Shown here piece after piece: positions 37,091-49,138 of a DNA stretch of 64,000 nt. This stretch comes from Phoebastria nigripes (taxonomy: Eukaryota; Chordata; Aves; Procellariiformes; Diomedeidae). Below the pieces are notes generated by a model. The model saw only the letters and a program-made list of their open reading frames with translations. It was not told the DNA's origin and ran no database searches. Position 1 is the stretch's first letter. Each line of letters starts with the position of its first letter. The stretch is taken from assembly GCA_035582835.1 (NCBI GenBank), contig JAYKAV010003123.1:406406-470405 (forward strand), given 5' to 3'. The translations under genes and the position numbers were made by a program.

Positions 37091-37610
37091 CTATAGGACA
37101 TGGTGATGTTGCAATGAAACCTCCTTTCAGTCTCCCACAAGTCTGGCCTAGAGATATGCTGGCAAATCACAGGACCAGAGATGCTGTCTGCATTTAAATT
37201 TGGGGGTCATTTTGTCAAAATCGCTTTCAAGCACATAGTTTATTTTCCTCCCTACAACTGGGATTTCAAATATTGCTCCAGAATACTTTCTGAACTTATC
37301 ACAAATCCATATTAATGTTAACTCCTTTTTTTTTTTTTAAATGCCAGAAATATTGAGGCTGGGACATACCAGAGGTACATCTGTACAGAACAGTAAAATG
37401 AGGGATAAAATAGCCATAAATTCCCAACTTCAATATTTTCAAACTGTAAGCAAAAACAATTACATTTTTACACAATTTATATGAAATATAGAGTTTAAAT
37501 ATACACAATTATATATATTTTACCTCTTTACTAACAAAGCAGAATTGCCAGCCTAGTTAGTGCATATCTGTACAGTCAGCCTGGCAACAAGATGATGCTG
37601 TAAGTAATAC

Positions 37611-37733
37611 AGGCACTGAGAGAAAAAGCTTAATAAAAAAGCAGCATGTTTTCCAATCGTCTTTCAGAAACACCCATTTTCAAAGAGCTTTGAGGCTTTT
37701 GGGGATTGGATGCTATGACGCATCTGTCAGGTT
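37611..37733 (+). repeat. Paired 123-bp diverged element, copy A
   Basis: This stretch aligns without any gap to 54541-54663: 90 of 123 positions are identical, and of 33 differences 25 are transitions and 8 transversions. The best-kept parts are GGCACTGA near the start, AATAAAA and GCAGC near 37632, and GGATT plus CATCTGTCAG at the end. Similarity stops abruptly on both sides. It does not match CR1 or MIR. It could be a duplicated regulatory element or an old unnamed repeat. Near its end TGACG-CATC-TGTCA carries one TGTCA, the core bound by MEIS/PREP/TGIF-type homeodomains. Confidence 0.85.
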
Positions 37734-39559
37734 GCCACTGAGCATGTCAAAATCTCCACCATGGTTTGAGTTATGCAATGAAGCTTAGCTATGTTGTAGA
37801 GATACTGGTAGCACACTTTCTTTTGTTATCAAATTTATATGAAAAGTTACAGGGATTACCTGTGGATTTTCTGACTGCCATTTAAACCAGAGAAAGACCT
37901 CAGTTTTTAATCTGCTGGATAGAGAGGCAGTTTGGAGTGAGTTCTGTATAAAACTTCTAGGTCTTCCTTCTGAAAAGACCCACATTGAAGCATTACTGTA
38001 TTGCATAGATTTAAGGCCCCAAAAATACAAATAATTTTTATATTCAAAATGTAGCTATTGATGACAAGCAATTTTGTTTTTATTTAAAGCAGTAGAATCT
38101 TTCAATTGACATAAGATCTAGTTTTGTTTTGTATGAAATTACAGTCTTAATTCATTAATAAAATTGTGCTGCTCATGTTCACTATAGTGCCACAGTTATT
38201 TAATCTTGCTATCCATTTACGCCACAATTGCAGTACTTACATACATGAGTTCTAGCCACTGGAACCAGTATTTTAAATTTCAAGGGTTCCATTTTAAAGT
38301 TGGGAAATTCAAACTAAGAAAAGGAAAACAACAAGACCTTGAGTAGCACACCACAGTCCTCTAGTGTTTCAAATCTATGCTAATTACTCTTTCAAAAGGG
38401 AATTTTTTAAACATAAAGGAAGATCAGATCATACTATCTCATACTATCAAGTGGCTAATGTAACATGGGTCTGCTGCCTCTAGCTTAGCAATGCCAGTTA
38501 GGTCACCCAAGGATCAGGTCTTGCTCGTGCTCTCAGGAAGGACAGTTTTATTCTGTATGCTGACAATCCCTGACACAACATGACTCTGATTCTCAGGGAT
38601 CCTCTCCTTTAAATAACTACGAATATTGTGTGTTGTGTATCCAGGACTGTTCAGAAACATGCCCAATGGGTTTGTTCACTATGAGTTTATTTTATTTTTA
38701 TTTTTCCTTTACAATCGAGATGCTGGGGTCTTCACTGAAAACTAAATAGGAAACATCAGTGACTTGCAGCATGATGTGAACAGACTCAAAGGACTGTTTA
38801 TAGATCTGTAGAGAATATACAACGCATATATCTCTCTATCTGCCTTTTGGGAATGACCCCTTTTATCATTAGAATATATGCTTTCCCTCATGCAGAATAG
38901 GACCTTTGTTTTTTTCAATACAGAACAAAAACTCACAGCCCCTGCAATGTAACACATAAGAAAGTGGTATTTAGACAAATGAAGCGGTTAAGAAAACTGC
39001 AGACCTCTGACCCAGCAGTGCTCCTGAACACAGCCGCAGAAGTACCCAGAGAGCCAGCCACGACAGAGAACCTGATGGTGGAAAACCCTCCTGTAGAGTA
39101 TCCTGTAAATACCCTCACTCCACATCTGATCTCGGAGCAGATCCAAGCCCATCTGTTCCTTCACTACTGGCAAATGTTTACTGAGGGGAGACTAAAAAGC
39201 TACATGTGTCTCACCAGTAGTTGATATCATCGAGTCAGCATCAGAGAACACCAGAACGTCTCCAAAGAAGCCAGGAGGACTGAAACACTGCACTGCTGGC
39301 AANGAGACACCACAATCAGCTTAGTATTTACCTGTTCCAGTAACTGTGGATCACATAGTTGAGTATCTGTCTGCTACATACATTTATTTAACCTGTTGAA
39401 AAGTCATGTGGAGAGGTGAATGAGCTCTGAATGCTTTTACACATTTACAGTTACTGCGAAAAACATTTCCTCGAAATCCACGTGTTCAATACATCCATCT
39501 CACTTCAAGTCTGGCCTTCTGAAAGGAAAATTCACAGCCTGGCATCGGGAGTGAAAAAA
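37734..39559. other. Non-coding interval, no convincing gene
   Basis: The notable part is 38933-39224, which is open in one plus frame (86 codons, 38964-39224) and two minus frames (61 codons each). The plus frame reads protein-like (for example VENPPVEYPVNTLTPHLISE) but matches no family I know, lacks obvious splice signals at both ends, and is followed by stops. The remainder is AT-rich filler. An undetermined base is at 39303. Confidence 0.6.
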
Positions 39560-39800
39560 CAGAGAGAAAAATCCCTATTGACACATTAAATTAGACATGT
39601 TTGCAGGGCCGCCAGAGATAGCAATTACTCTGCTGCAGGTTCTGTGGACAGATTACAGCAGAAAACATTGACTGCTACCAGGTAATTCTACCTGCTAATT
39701 ACTTGGGAAGACTCAGGTACTAAACTGACCTGAATGTTTTCATGGGTCCTGGGACCCATTAAAGGAAAGAACTTTAAAAAGCCACGCAGTGATGCTGACA
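39560..39800. promoter_or_regulatory. Candidate conserved non-coding element (weak)
   Basis: This is mixed-composition sequence with no open frame or recognised repeat. It includes GACACATTAAATTAGACATG, GCAATTACTCTGCTGCAGG and GGTAATTCTACCTGCTAATT, in which several homeodomain-type TAATT/AATTA cores are spaced about 10-30 bases apart. It lies 400-600 bp from the CpG island at 40175, so it could be a promoter-proximal element if that island is a start site. Inference only. Confidence 0.2.
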
Positions 39801-40174
39801 GGAACTCTGGAGCTGTTGAAAATCCATCAACAATATTCTTGCCGTATAATGATTAGAGTTTCAGTCAGCCCCAATCTGTGCAGGCATTCAAATTTACCAG
39901 CAGTTACAACAAAAAGAAGTGCTTTAATGGGGTGGTGATTTTTTGTATTTTTTTTTTCTATGTATATATTTGTTTGTTCGTTTTTCAACTGATGACTATA
40001 GAAAGCACCCACAGAGCTGGCCCTGGTGCCTGCCACGCGGTGAGGCACTGCCAGTTTCAGCTGAGGGGAGGTTAGACAGTCGTGAAATGCTTCCATTTCC
40101 AAACAGGGTGGTTGAATTCGCTGAGTGAAACCGCTAATCAAACGGGGTTGAAAAAGAAAAACCCAACCCGGAGA

Positions 40175-40475
40175 CATTTGCGCAGTTCCGCGGCGCCACC
40201 TGCCGCCAGCAGCGCTCCCTCCGCCGGCCCAGCGCCCCGGGCCGCCCGCCTCACCGCTTCTCCGCACCGCAAGGCCAAGGCGCCGGGGACTCCCAGGGGA
40301 AAACACCCGACACTTCAACCTAAAATTGCTTTTTCTCAAGCAAAAGTCGCAATTCGGGGAGGGGGGCACTCACTGGCAGCAGCACCGCAAAGGTGCATTG
40401 CTCTCGCGAGGAGGTGGCGGGTAACAGAAACCAGCGGGACTGCAGGTCTGCCCTGCCTGGCCTCCCGTCCCTCCT
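40175..40475. promoter_or_regulatory. CpG island, possible promoter
   Basis: Roughly 25 CpG dinucleotides fall in about 300 bases, against near absence in the surrounding kilobases, and GC content is high (CCGCGGCGCCACC, GCCGGCCCAGCGCCCC, CTCTCGCGAGGAG). TCTCGCGAG at 40402-40410 matches 9 of 10 bases of the TCTCGCGAGA element found in CpG-island promoters and bound by BANP/ZBTB33-type factors. No TATA box is evident. The open frames across it (180 codons minus, 39827-40369; 150 codons plus, 40082-40534) are expected from stop-poor GC-rich DNA, and I do not recognise either product. GTGAG-type donors exist on the minus strand (complement of CTCAC near 40250), so a minus-strand first exon is possible but unproven. 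Confidence 0.6.
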
Positions 40476-42347
40476 CAGCCGAAACTGAGGGGCAGAAGCT
40501 AAAAGCTGATGCTGAGACCCTGCTGCATGTCTAGGCTTCACCCAAGACATGCAGTCCCTCAGCACAAACTAACCAAACCTCTCAAACAGGGAGCTAATGC
40601 AGGTGGCATTCTCTGCTGCAGAATGGCTCCAAACAGTTTATTTTGCTTTGCCACGCAGGACGGGTCAATCCTGTGACGAGATGTCCTCTGTGGCACAGCA
40701 AGCTCTGGTACAACTGTTCTGAGCCACCAGGACTTGTGGGTTGCTGCACAGAAAGCATGAGCTGGAGCTCCAGCACTGCTCTCAAGGGCTTGCTGTGTGG
40801 GATAAAATAGATCGTCAGATCCAACCCATTAACTCTCCAAAGAAGTAATGCCTTGCAATTTTTTTGATGCCATGCTGAGACAATACCTGCAAAGCTCAGA
40901 ATTGGGGACCCAGGTTGCAAACAACTTTCTATTGTGGCGATAACCGGCCTCTAACCCTGCTGCCAAAGAACGTTCCGGTCAGCAAATCCTCCTTTCTTTG
41001 GCAGCTATTTGCAAAAAGGACTCTTGACTGTGGGATGTCCAAAAAGAAACCCAGACCAACAAGACACAAAGATCACGAAGAAGGTTCTGCATGCAGTTAC
41101 CGAGGCAGGAAAAAGAACAGAAGGAATAAGGAAGCTTTCTGTAAATAAATCTGTATCTACCACCACTTTCCACCCAGCACACTCCCCCCCATGGGGGACT
41201 GGAGTTGTCCAGTGTCAGACAATAAATCGGGCCGAGGTGTCATGGTCAGGAGCACGTAACAAACATTATAGCTAACTTCACATCTCTTTGCAGCATTTCT
41301 TTTAGTGTCTTCTACAGTACAAAGGAGAGTGAAAAAATCTGACAGAGCTCCAATACACAGGCAAAGCCCAGATAATCCAGGACCCACATAATCTGTGTTT
41401 CACATATAAAAATTCAAATCTTCTACCACTGAGACAACCTGCCATTTGTCATTCTGTAAGAATTTGGTTATAATTAACTACTGCTAGAGATGCAAGGAAA
41501 GCTGTGTTATTTCCTGTGAGGAGAAAAAGGTGACTTAGAGGTTTTTAATATTATAGTTATTGCTTTTCAGAAACTCTCCTCAGGAAACGTTGGAAAATCC
41601 CTTCTCTCCAAATAGACAAGTCTAAAATTACAGATTCATTAAATCAGTGTGTGGGTAAGAAGTTTCTTCATATAGTATCACTAGGTTTAAAACAGAGAGA
41701 AAACACAACCTCCTTTCATCTGCTGAGGATAAGAAATCTATAACAAAAAGGGAATATATAAACAAAGCACACTGCTCCTTGGCACAGTCTTTGCTGTCAA
41801 AACTTCCTCCTGCTCAGGGTCCTTTTCCCCCATCCTACCTACATTTAAACTATCAGTCCCAAACTGTTATTTCAGGGTTGCATTAAACACTTCAGGATTT
41901 ACTTATTTAGTGAGCAGTGATGCCACCAACCCTTCAGCTTGACACAGAAAACATCTGATCAAGGCTCTGCAACAGAATTTAAACCACTAGGCAGCTGCCT
42001 AACGTGAGAAAATATTCTCTACACAATGCATCTCATCACACACTTCTGAACAAAAATATTCTCTTTATCATATCCAACAAAGAGTCCGCTAATCTTTGAG
42101 ATCATGGCATACATAAAATTACTAAGAACAGTGCAGCAGGGACATTAAATAAACGAGGCCCACGGACCAAACCAGTTGAAAATTACTAGATATATGCAGT
42201 TTAGGTCAATCTGGTTATCTTCTAGCGAGTGTAACTAAACAAAATGAGCAGGGAGTAAACACTTTCATAAACTTAAATACTTTGAGCTGCACTAATTTAT
42301 CTACTCCATCAGACTAATCTAATTTATCTGAGTCAGTAAACAACAAA
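40476..42347. other. Non-coding interval, no gene seen
   Basis: GC content falls back beyond the CpG island. The longest frame is 108 codons on the minus strand (40594-40920). Several 60-90-codon frames overlap on both strands around 40915-41387, none with recognisable content. No repeats are recognised. Confidence 0.65.
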
Positions 42348-42370
42348 AAAATGTGAGCTGCTCACATTTT
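42348..42370. repeat. Near-perfect 23-bp palindrome
   Basis: AAAATGTGAGC (42348-42358), a single T, then GCTCACATTTT (42360-42370): perfect 11-bp arms with a 1-base centre. The core GTGAGCTGCTCAC contains no E-box. Such a tight palindrome may be a dimeric protein site or simply prone to cruciform formation. Confidence 0.85.
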
Positions 42371-45300
42371 CCCACAAATAATAGCCCGCCATGTTGTCTG
42401 TGACCGCAACAACTCTCGGCCACATTCCACCAGACTTTCACAAATATAACCATTAGGAACTATTTTTTCTCCTCCAGGCTTCACTTCTCTTCTGTAAAAC
42501 GAGCAGCTATTATCAACATGCTAGTTCTCCAGCTAGAAAGGGAACCAGGTGTCCAAATCAGGGCTCAGTGGAAGCTGATAATTATGTATGTCTACAGATT
42601 CTCTGGTTTAGCAGATCCATGCTACCTCCTGAGCCAACACACAACTCTTGATAATGAGGCACAGAGGTAGCAGCTGCCCTCTGGCTCTGTACTTCTGCAG
42701 AGGTGCAAACCTCTTTATAGCAGCTTTGTTAAAGCTGGATTTTTAGAGTTTCTTGCCTACGACTATACCTTGCTTCAACAAGGTGCTTAGATCTGTAAGC
42801 TGTTCTAAACAGGACAACAGTCCCACCGAAAACAAAGGTCCAATGGCCTTGAAGTTAAATATGCGCTTGAGAGCCTTGCTCAGTGCTCACTTCTTTTCAT
42901 AGTTCTCCAGATGGCTGCCAGAGCAGCTTACTGCAGAGGTGCAGTATGTTGCACATGCAGTAAGCTGGTGTCATACTACACAGATACGCTGATAAAACAC
43001 TCAGAAGGATCATCTTGATGCATCTGTGAATGCAGGACAGGCAAACAGATTTCCCCGAGAGTTATGGCAAGTTCCAGCAGTGATTTTCCCTATGACTGTG
43101 AGAAAATCATTTTGTTTCTAGGCTTTGTTGCTGATACATAGAAGGGACTAATACTTGCATAGCAACACTTCACCAACTCATAGAATATTGCAAACATTGA
43201 TGTCCATAAAGCACAACAAGCAGGAGATTGATAAGGTAGAGATGTTTTTCCCCAGGTCACCCATGTTTCATATCTATTTCTCTGCTTGCGTTGTAACTGA
43301 TTTAAAGGTATTTTTAAAAGACAAAGATTCGGGTATTTTATTTGCAAAACCTATCGCATAGCTTTCAGTAATTAACTGCTGATACCTTTGAATGGAAAAG
43401 GATGCAAGAGGACCATCACAGGTCCGGCACTCCAGAAACTCTCTGCCTCCAGCAGCCCAGCACATATGCAGAAGCACACACACTAACGAACTGGCTAGCT
43501 CTTCAATAACAGCTGATTTATATAAACTACAATGGTTTCTACTGAGTTAAATGTATTTATAACACATTGCAACATATAAATATGCAGCAGGAGGGGACCC
43601 CATGCTTTGCATGTCTTTTGATCAGGCACTGTGTTTATTGTCACTCATTTTGAAATTAGATGCCAAAGTAGAAGGGACTTCAATCACAGTAACCCTATCT
43701 CATGGTGGTTTCAGAGAGCGCCCTCCAGCAAAATGCCTAATTAGCAGCATTTTCTGAAGATTTGGGGCACCCAACTTGAGACAATCTGCGTCTGACTTCC
43801 AGAAATGCTGAACATTCATAGCTTGCATTGGATCAGCAACAGCACAAGGTAGCTCAGCCTGGAAAGGCAGAGATGCTTCAGAAGACTAGGCATTACAAGA
43901 CACATAATGGGTGGTCACTTCAGTCTGCACGCACACCCAGCGGCATCAGAAAACGTTACATGTTGCCCGATTCCATCAGCATAAAATTAAGCTTCTTGTT
44001 AACAAACAAGCAAAATGAAAAGGAAATCCCTGTTTTGTATTTTGAATTGCTGTTTTGAAGATTGTGGCGTCTGTTGGTATGTATCCGTTGTAGAGTTAAG
44101 CACGAGCAGCATCCCATGCACAGACTCATTTATCTTGGTATGTATTCTCTACATTTTAAGTTGTTCTTAACTTCTATTTCTTTCCCTAAGATTCCTTACA
44201 TATAGAATTGTGATTTTGCAATCATAAGGTACATCCAGGCACTACTTGAAAGTATTCCTTACAGCAAGATTGAAACTCAAGAAATCCAGGTAAGTTTACA
44301 AAATGCCTCAATAATGCTAGAATTAAAAGGATACAGGAAGAGAATCCCCTATGCCTCCAGCACTTTGAAGTAAAAGAAACAGATATTCTTTCTCTCCTTT
44401 TTTGTCAGGAAAAGAGCAAACAAGGTGTTAAGATGGCTAAAATGGATCACAGAACAAAAATGGTCACATTTCCTTTACTCAGAGTGCCACAGGAGAGAAT
44501 ATTTATATCACCAAAATTTCTACCTTTAGACAAGTCAGGGAAGAAAGTGTTTGGTCTAGAGAGTGTGGCAGTTTCTTCCTGGTGAGGGGGTAATTTTTGT
44601 TTTTTGAAACTCTAGTGAATNGTATTTTTGCTTTACAGCTTCTTTTACAGCTGCTGGTTATGCAGCTGATGTGACTGTCATTGACAGGAAGACATTGCAC
44701 TGATTTTTATCAATAAGGGCAGCAAGCATCCAAAGGCTGACCCAAACAAAAATGATGTCATGGGTGCAAAGATTTGAATTCACATTAGAATTTAAATGCT
44801 TGCAAATACTCAACTGCATTTTTACTTTTTGGCTACGGGGTCATGTAGGCACAATGTTAAAATAGACCCACTGTGGGGGAAGCAGACACCAAACCCTCTA
44901 ATGGTGGTCTCCAACTGAGAACTATTTGAACTCTTCCAGACATGTGCTCATGGGAAAGTGAAACAAGCCTCTGAATTTAGACAACTGTTACTAAAGCTAT
45001 AGTTTATCTAGCAGAGTTACTGCTTTAAAGACAAACATTTCCAATCCATGCAAGGAAACGGACACTAAAGTACCAGAAGGGATAGTTCTCAATTCCTGTG
45101 AGCACAAACCAGTCCAGCTGAAAATTTTGCACAGGGAAAATTTTAGCTCATTGTGACTTAAAAGTTTCATTGCTACAGCAAGTGACTGGCAGTGTGTTTA
45201 TACCCTTTATACAAATAATCAATATCCTGTGTGCCCATCGCAATATGCTGTTACCAGGTAAACCCATTTACTCGCCGTGGAAGTGGTAAAGGAAGGATAA

Positions 45301-48300
45301 GCAGCACTGCACTCTCCAACAAATAAATAAAAAAAGAAGCTGCCAGCACCCACAGTTGTTAATCTCTTCCACTCAAGAATTATGAAGAGGAAAGTAATAT
45401 AGACTGTAAATTGTGCAGCCAGCCCAGGAAGCTCAGTTCAGTGGCACTCCACATCCCTCGTGTGGCTGTGGTGTGACTTGTTAACAGTCTTCATGGGATT
45501 CTTGGGGAGGAGGGTCAGGATGAGGGGGATGACTTCTCCAGGCAATTCACAGCCCAGAGGCATCTGGCAGCATGTCATACCCCATATTACATAGATAATT
45601 TATAAACATGCCTACCGAATCATAAGGGTTTTTTTCATGGGTTGCCAAGTGTTTGTTAGAGGTTGATCCTTGCTTAGAGAGCAAGAGTATAGAGAAGGCA
45701 CCCATTCCATGGGGTTGCCACGGCACAGCCATAGATTCAGTCACATAGATGTTGAAGTAAAACAGTCAGGGTCACATACAGAAGATAAGGATCTCCAANC
45801 AGGAATCTGCACCAGACAAAAACAAACATGTGATCACTATAGAAATCTAAAGCAATCCAAGAGGTACCCTACAAGTGTCTCCCCCTACCTGCTAGCAGCA
45901 AAATCTCCATATGGCTGCATCTTTCTTCAGATTTATTCACCAATTAGTTCAAATGGATCCCAACTTGACTTCCTCCTGCCTTGCAAAACTTTTCCCTGTA
46001 CTGTTACCCCACTAAAACAAGCGGTATCACGTCGCTCCATAATTTCAGAGGAGCAAAGTCTGTCCTAGGACAGGTTCTTCAGGTTCAGAGTNGGCAGAAA
46101 TGCAGACCGTCAAATTCTGCTGCAGCAGTGCTGTTCTGGGGTAGTGCCAGCCCTTGCCTTGAGAACTGATCCACAGCTGTACCTCAGCTCCACTACAGAG
46201 GAAGCCCAAACCAAGGGATGAACATGATATTTGCTGTTCAATCTCATACAGATTAAAGAAGCAGGTCAATTCTATTGGGAGAGAGCAAAATATTCTCTAT
46301 GTTACTACAACAATTAGTAAAATGCGAGCTTGGATTTCACATTAACAACTATGATCTGAAACAAAAAACAAAGGATGTACAGTATCACCCTCCATACTGC
46401 ACATCCAGAAATTGTGAAGAGAAGGAAAATTCCAGTCTGCATTGCTGGGGAAAGTTATAAAAAATTCAGAAGTATTTAATAATTTATGCAGTTGGACCAC
46501 TGACCTTAAAAGTTGTGTTAAAAAATTAAGAACCTCAAAGAAAAGTTATTCAAAAATACTGATTGTACTTAAAATAGATTATTAGTTCCCCAAAATTATT
46601 AAATATGGCTGAATTTAATAACAAATTATGGATGAACACAATTATGTGTATAAGTAAATGTGATCAGATCTGAGAACTTCAGAGCACAGATACGCAGCAT
46701 CAAGCTGAGGCAGTGAGTGAGTGTGACACCTACAGAAAAAGCCTAGCTGAGGCACTAACAACTCTCATCTGTGCTCAGCTGCTGTCTGGCATAATACCGA
46801 GGACATTTGCAGCCTGGCAAAATATTTATTGTGAAACTCATCTGAATTTAGATTTCATTATAGATGAGACAACAACCCCTTTCTCCATCATACCTCATGT
46901 ATGAAAAATTATCTCTAAATGTCGGATTCTTCCCCTCCATCTTATTACTTCTAATCTATTCACCACACAGGCCAAAGTAAAACAGCACTTGAACAGTGAT
47001 TTAAGAAACATGGGTATGATCTGAAACCTAGTATAAACAAGGATGTGTTTGTTAACTGGCACTAACGTGGCATTCAGTCTTAACATGCTACCTGAACAAA
47101 ATTCAAGACACAACTAAAAGTGAAGAAGATATTCTTCACATCTCATTAAAACTGTTATACAGATTTATTGGTACAGAATATCAGTATTTTGGTCAGTTGG
47201 CCAGTGAGTAAACCCTAGATATACACTCTGTAAAGCACTTCATGATTCACTGCGAAGAAATAAGCTCTGGACTATTATTTTACTGTACACACTGCAAAGA
47301 TAACAAGCCCTTCACTTGAGAGGAATACCTTTTTGGGTTTCAGTTAAAAAACAAACAAACCAAAAAGGAAGCAGTGTTAACCTGCATGAGTGAGAAGTGC
47401 ATCTTTGATTGTCAAATGCCAAAATATCTTGCTCAATTTGCCTTGACTCAGGAAGTGCTCTCTGGTCTCAAAATTGTTGATGCTAAAAAAAGAGCATTGT
47501 CTTAAAAGAGCAAAGCAGACAGTACTATAAAAATAATGAGCTGGGAAGACTCTTAAGCCTTTTACATCATAGAACCTCTCACTACACTGAGGAAGATTCC
47601 CTCAAGGCCCAGTGTAGCTCTTTACTTTTATTTTGGCTTAAACAGGCAAACACCATAGCATCAATTAAAGAGGCTACTTATTTACTAAGCATTCAAAGTC
47701 TACAGAAGTTAAGAGGATTAATTGTCTTCATGCATATAAAATTTAAACATAAGAGATTAAAGACAAACCAACCTGGTCACACACAACTAACTTCAATTAA
47801 CCTATTTGCACTCCCTAAGCATTTTTGTTAATAAGCACAGACCACTGGTCCCAATTCAGATCCTGATCCTGCAACACGTTTTCTCCATGTGAACTGTGAG
47901 AGAGGGAGCACTGTCAGAACACAGCTTCAGAAGGAAAAAAAATTACAACTCTTGGAATAAACTGTAAAGCAGCAGCTGCAATAGTTTGCCAGCTGAACCA
48001 CAGTGGAAAACATATGTGGAGACATCCATAGCCACCTTCAGAAGCTACTAGCATCTGAGCATCCAAACACTGGAAGCAACTTTACTGTAATCTGAAATTT
48101 GAAAACAACTCTGCTAATGATAGGCCAGGAAACCATCCAATGTTACAAGCNATGGCTGCTCCATTCATTTCAATGGAGTTACTGTGCTGAAGCAATTTAC
48201 NTCTATCACATTAAACATCCCGAAACAGGGACTAGAGCCACTTTATCCTTAAGTAATTTAATTAATGCCAGTCTCAAGCTTCAGCTCTGCCTGGTTAGGA

Positions 48301-48609
48301 ACCCGTGTTCTTTCTGACCTTCACTGCACAGGAGACTGCCAGCAAAGAGCTGCAGCAGTAGTCAGGCTTGAATAGTACACACTTGTCAATATTGGTTTTC
48401 AGTATTAAAATCAAGTCCAGTTCTTCTTAGTGAGGCCTTTTTCACAACAAAATACTATCTTTAAATCTTCCTGTGCTGTGCTACTTGCAATCATTGCTAT
48501 GGACGAGTGCTGGGAGAGTGGGGGAGGGAGGAAAAGTTGTTAAAGACTGTCAGTGTTGTAACCATGGGGTTTATTTACCCAGACTGTACAGGATTTGGCC
48601 ATAACAAAT
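42371..48609. other. Non-coding AT-rich interval
   Basis: About 6.2 kb without a supportable gene. The longest frame is 132 codons (45670-46068, plus), contains an undetermined codon, and shares its end with two other open frames. Undetermined bases are at 44621, 45799, 46092, 48151 and 48201. Two phrases, GATCCTGATCCTGCAA (around 47859-47874) and CCATTCATTTCAATGGAGTT (48161-48180), resemble words that recur in ancient sauropsid repeats (see findings). Confidence 0.65.
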
Positions 48610-48836
48610 AGAAGAAATTTCATTTAAGCATAAGAACAACCCTTTTTTCCTGTAAGGGCAATTGAACACTGGAACACATTGCCCAGGAAGACTGCAGTGT
48701 CTCCATCCTCCGAGATGTTCAAAACCCAGCTGGACACAGCTCCGAACAACCTGCTCTAGCCAACCCTGCTCTGAACAGGAGGGTTGCACTAGGTGATCTC
48801 CAGAGGTCCCTGTCTACCCCAACTTCTGTGATTTTG
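48610..48836 (+). mobile_element. CR1 LINE, old 5'-truncated 3' end
   Basis: In plus orientation it reads GAAGAAATTTCATTTAAGC, GGGCAATTGAACACTGGAAC, ACATTGCCCAGGAAGACTGC, GAGATGTTCAAAACCCAGC, CAACCTGCTCTAGCC, GGTGATCTCCAGAGGTCCC and ends ACTTCTGTGATT. These words and their order are typical of CR1 3' ends. It is more diverged than the other two copies, retains a single degraded tail octamer, and has no coding part. The 5' edge may extend some bases further left. Confidence 0.92.
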
Positions 48837-49104
48837 CAACAACAGTTAAAATAGTGGCACCCACTGCTTCTGGTCTCTGTGAACGTGCCTCAGTCACCAA
48901 GCAGAACAACAGTAACACAAAACCCACTCTCCACAAAGCCAGAAACCTCTGTAACTCATCTGTGGTATGGAAGTTTCCATACTACCCAGCTCCTGATACT
49001 TCTGATCCCTTCTGATTTCAAGCCACAATACATCTTCAAACAGCCCCCCCAAAGTATCATAATGCAAGTCCCACATTCAACACAAGATGTGATGGGGTTT
49101 TTAA
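48837..49104. other. Short non-coding interval
   Basis: No gene is seen between the CR1 and the poly-T run. An 84-codon plus-strand frame that ends in a string of Phe codons is produced by the poly-T and is not coding. Confidence 0.7.

Positions 49105-49138
<34 letters not shown>
49105..49138. repeat. Poly-T run (27) followed by A run
   Basis: 27 T followed directly by 7 A. It is one of the longest homopolymers in the window. I see no retrotransposed body next to it. Confidence 0.9.
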
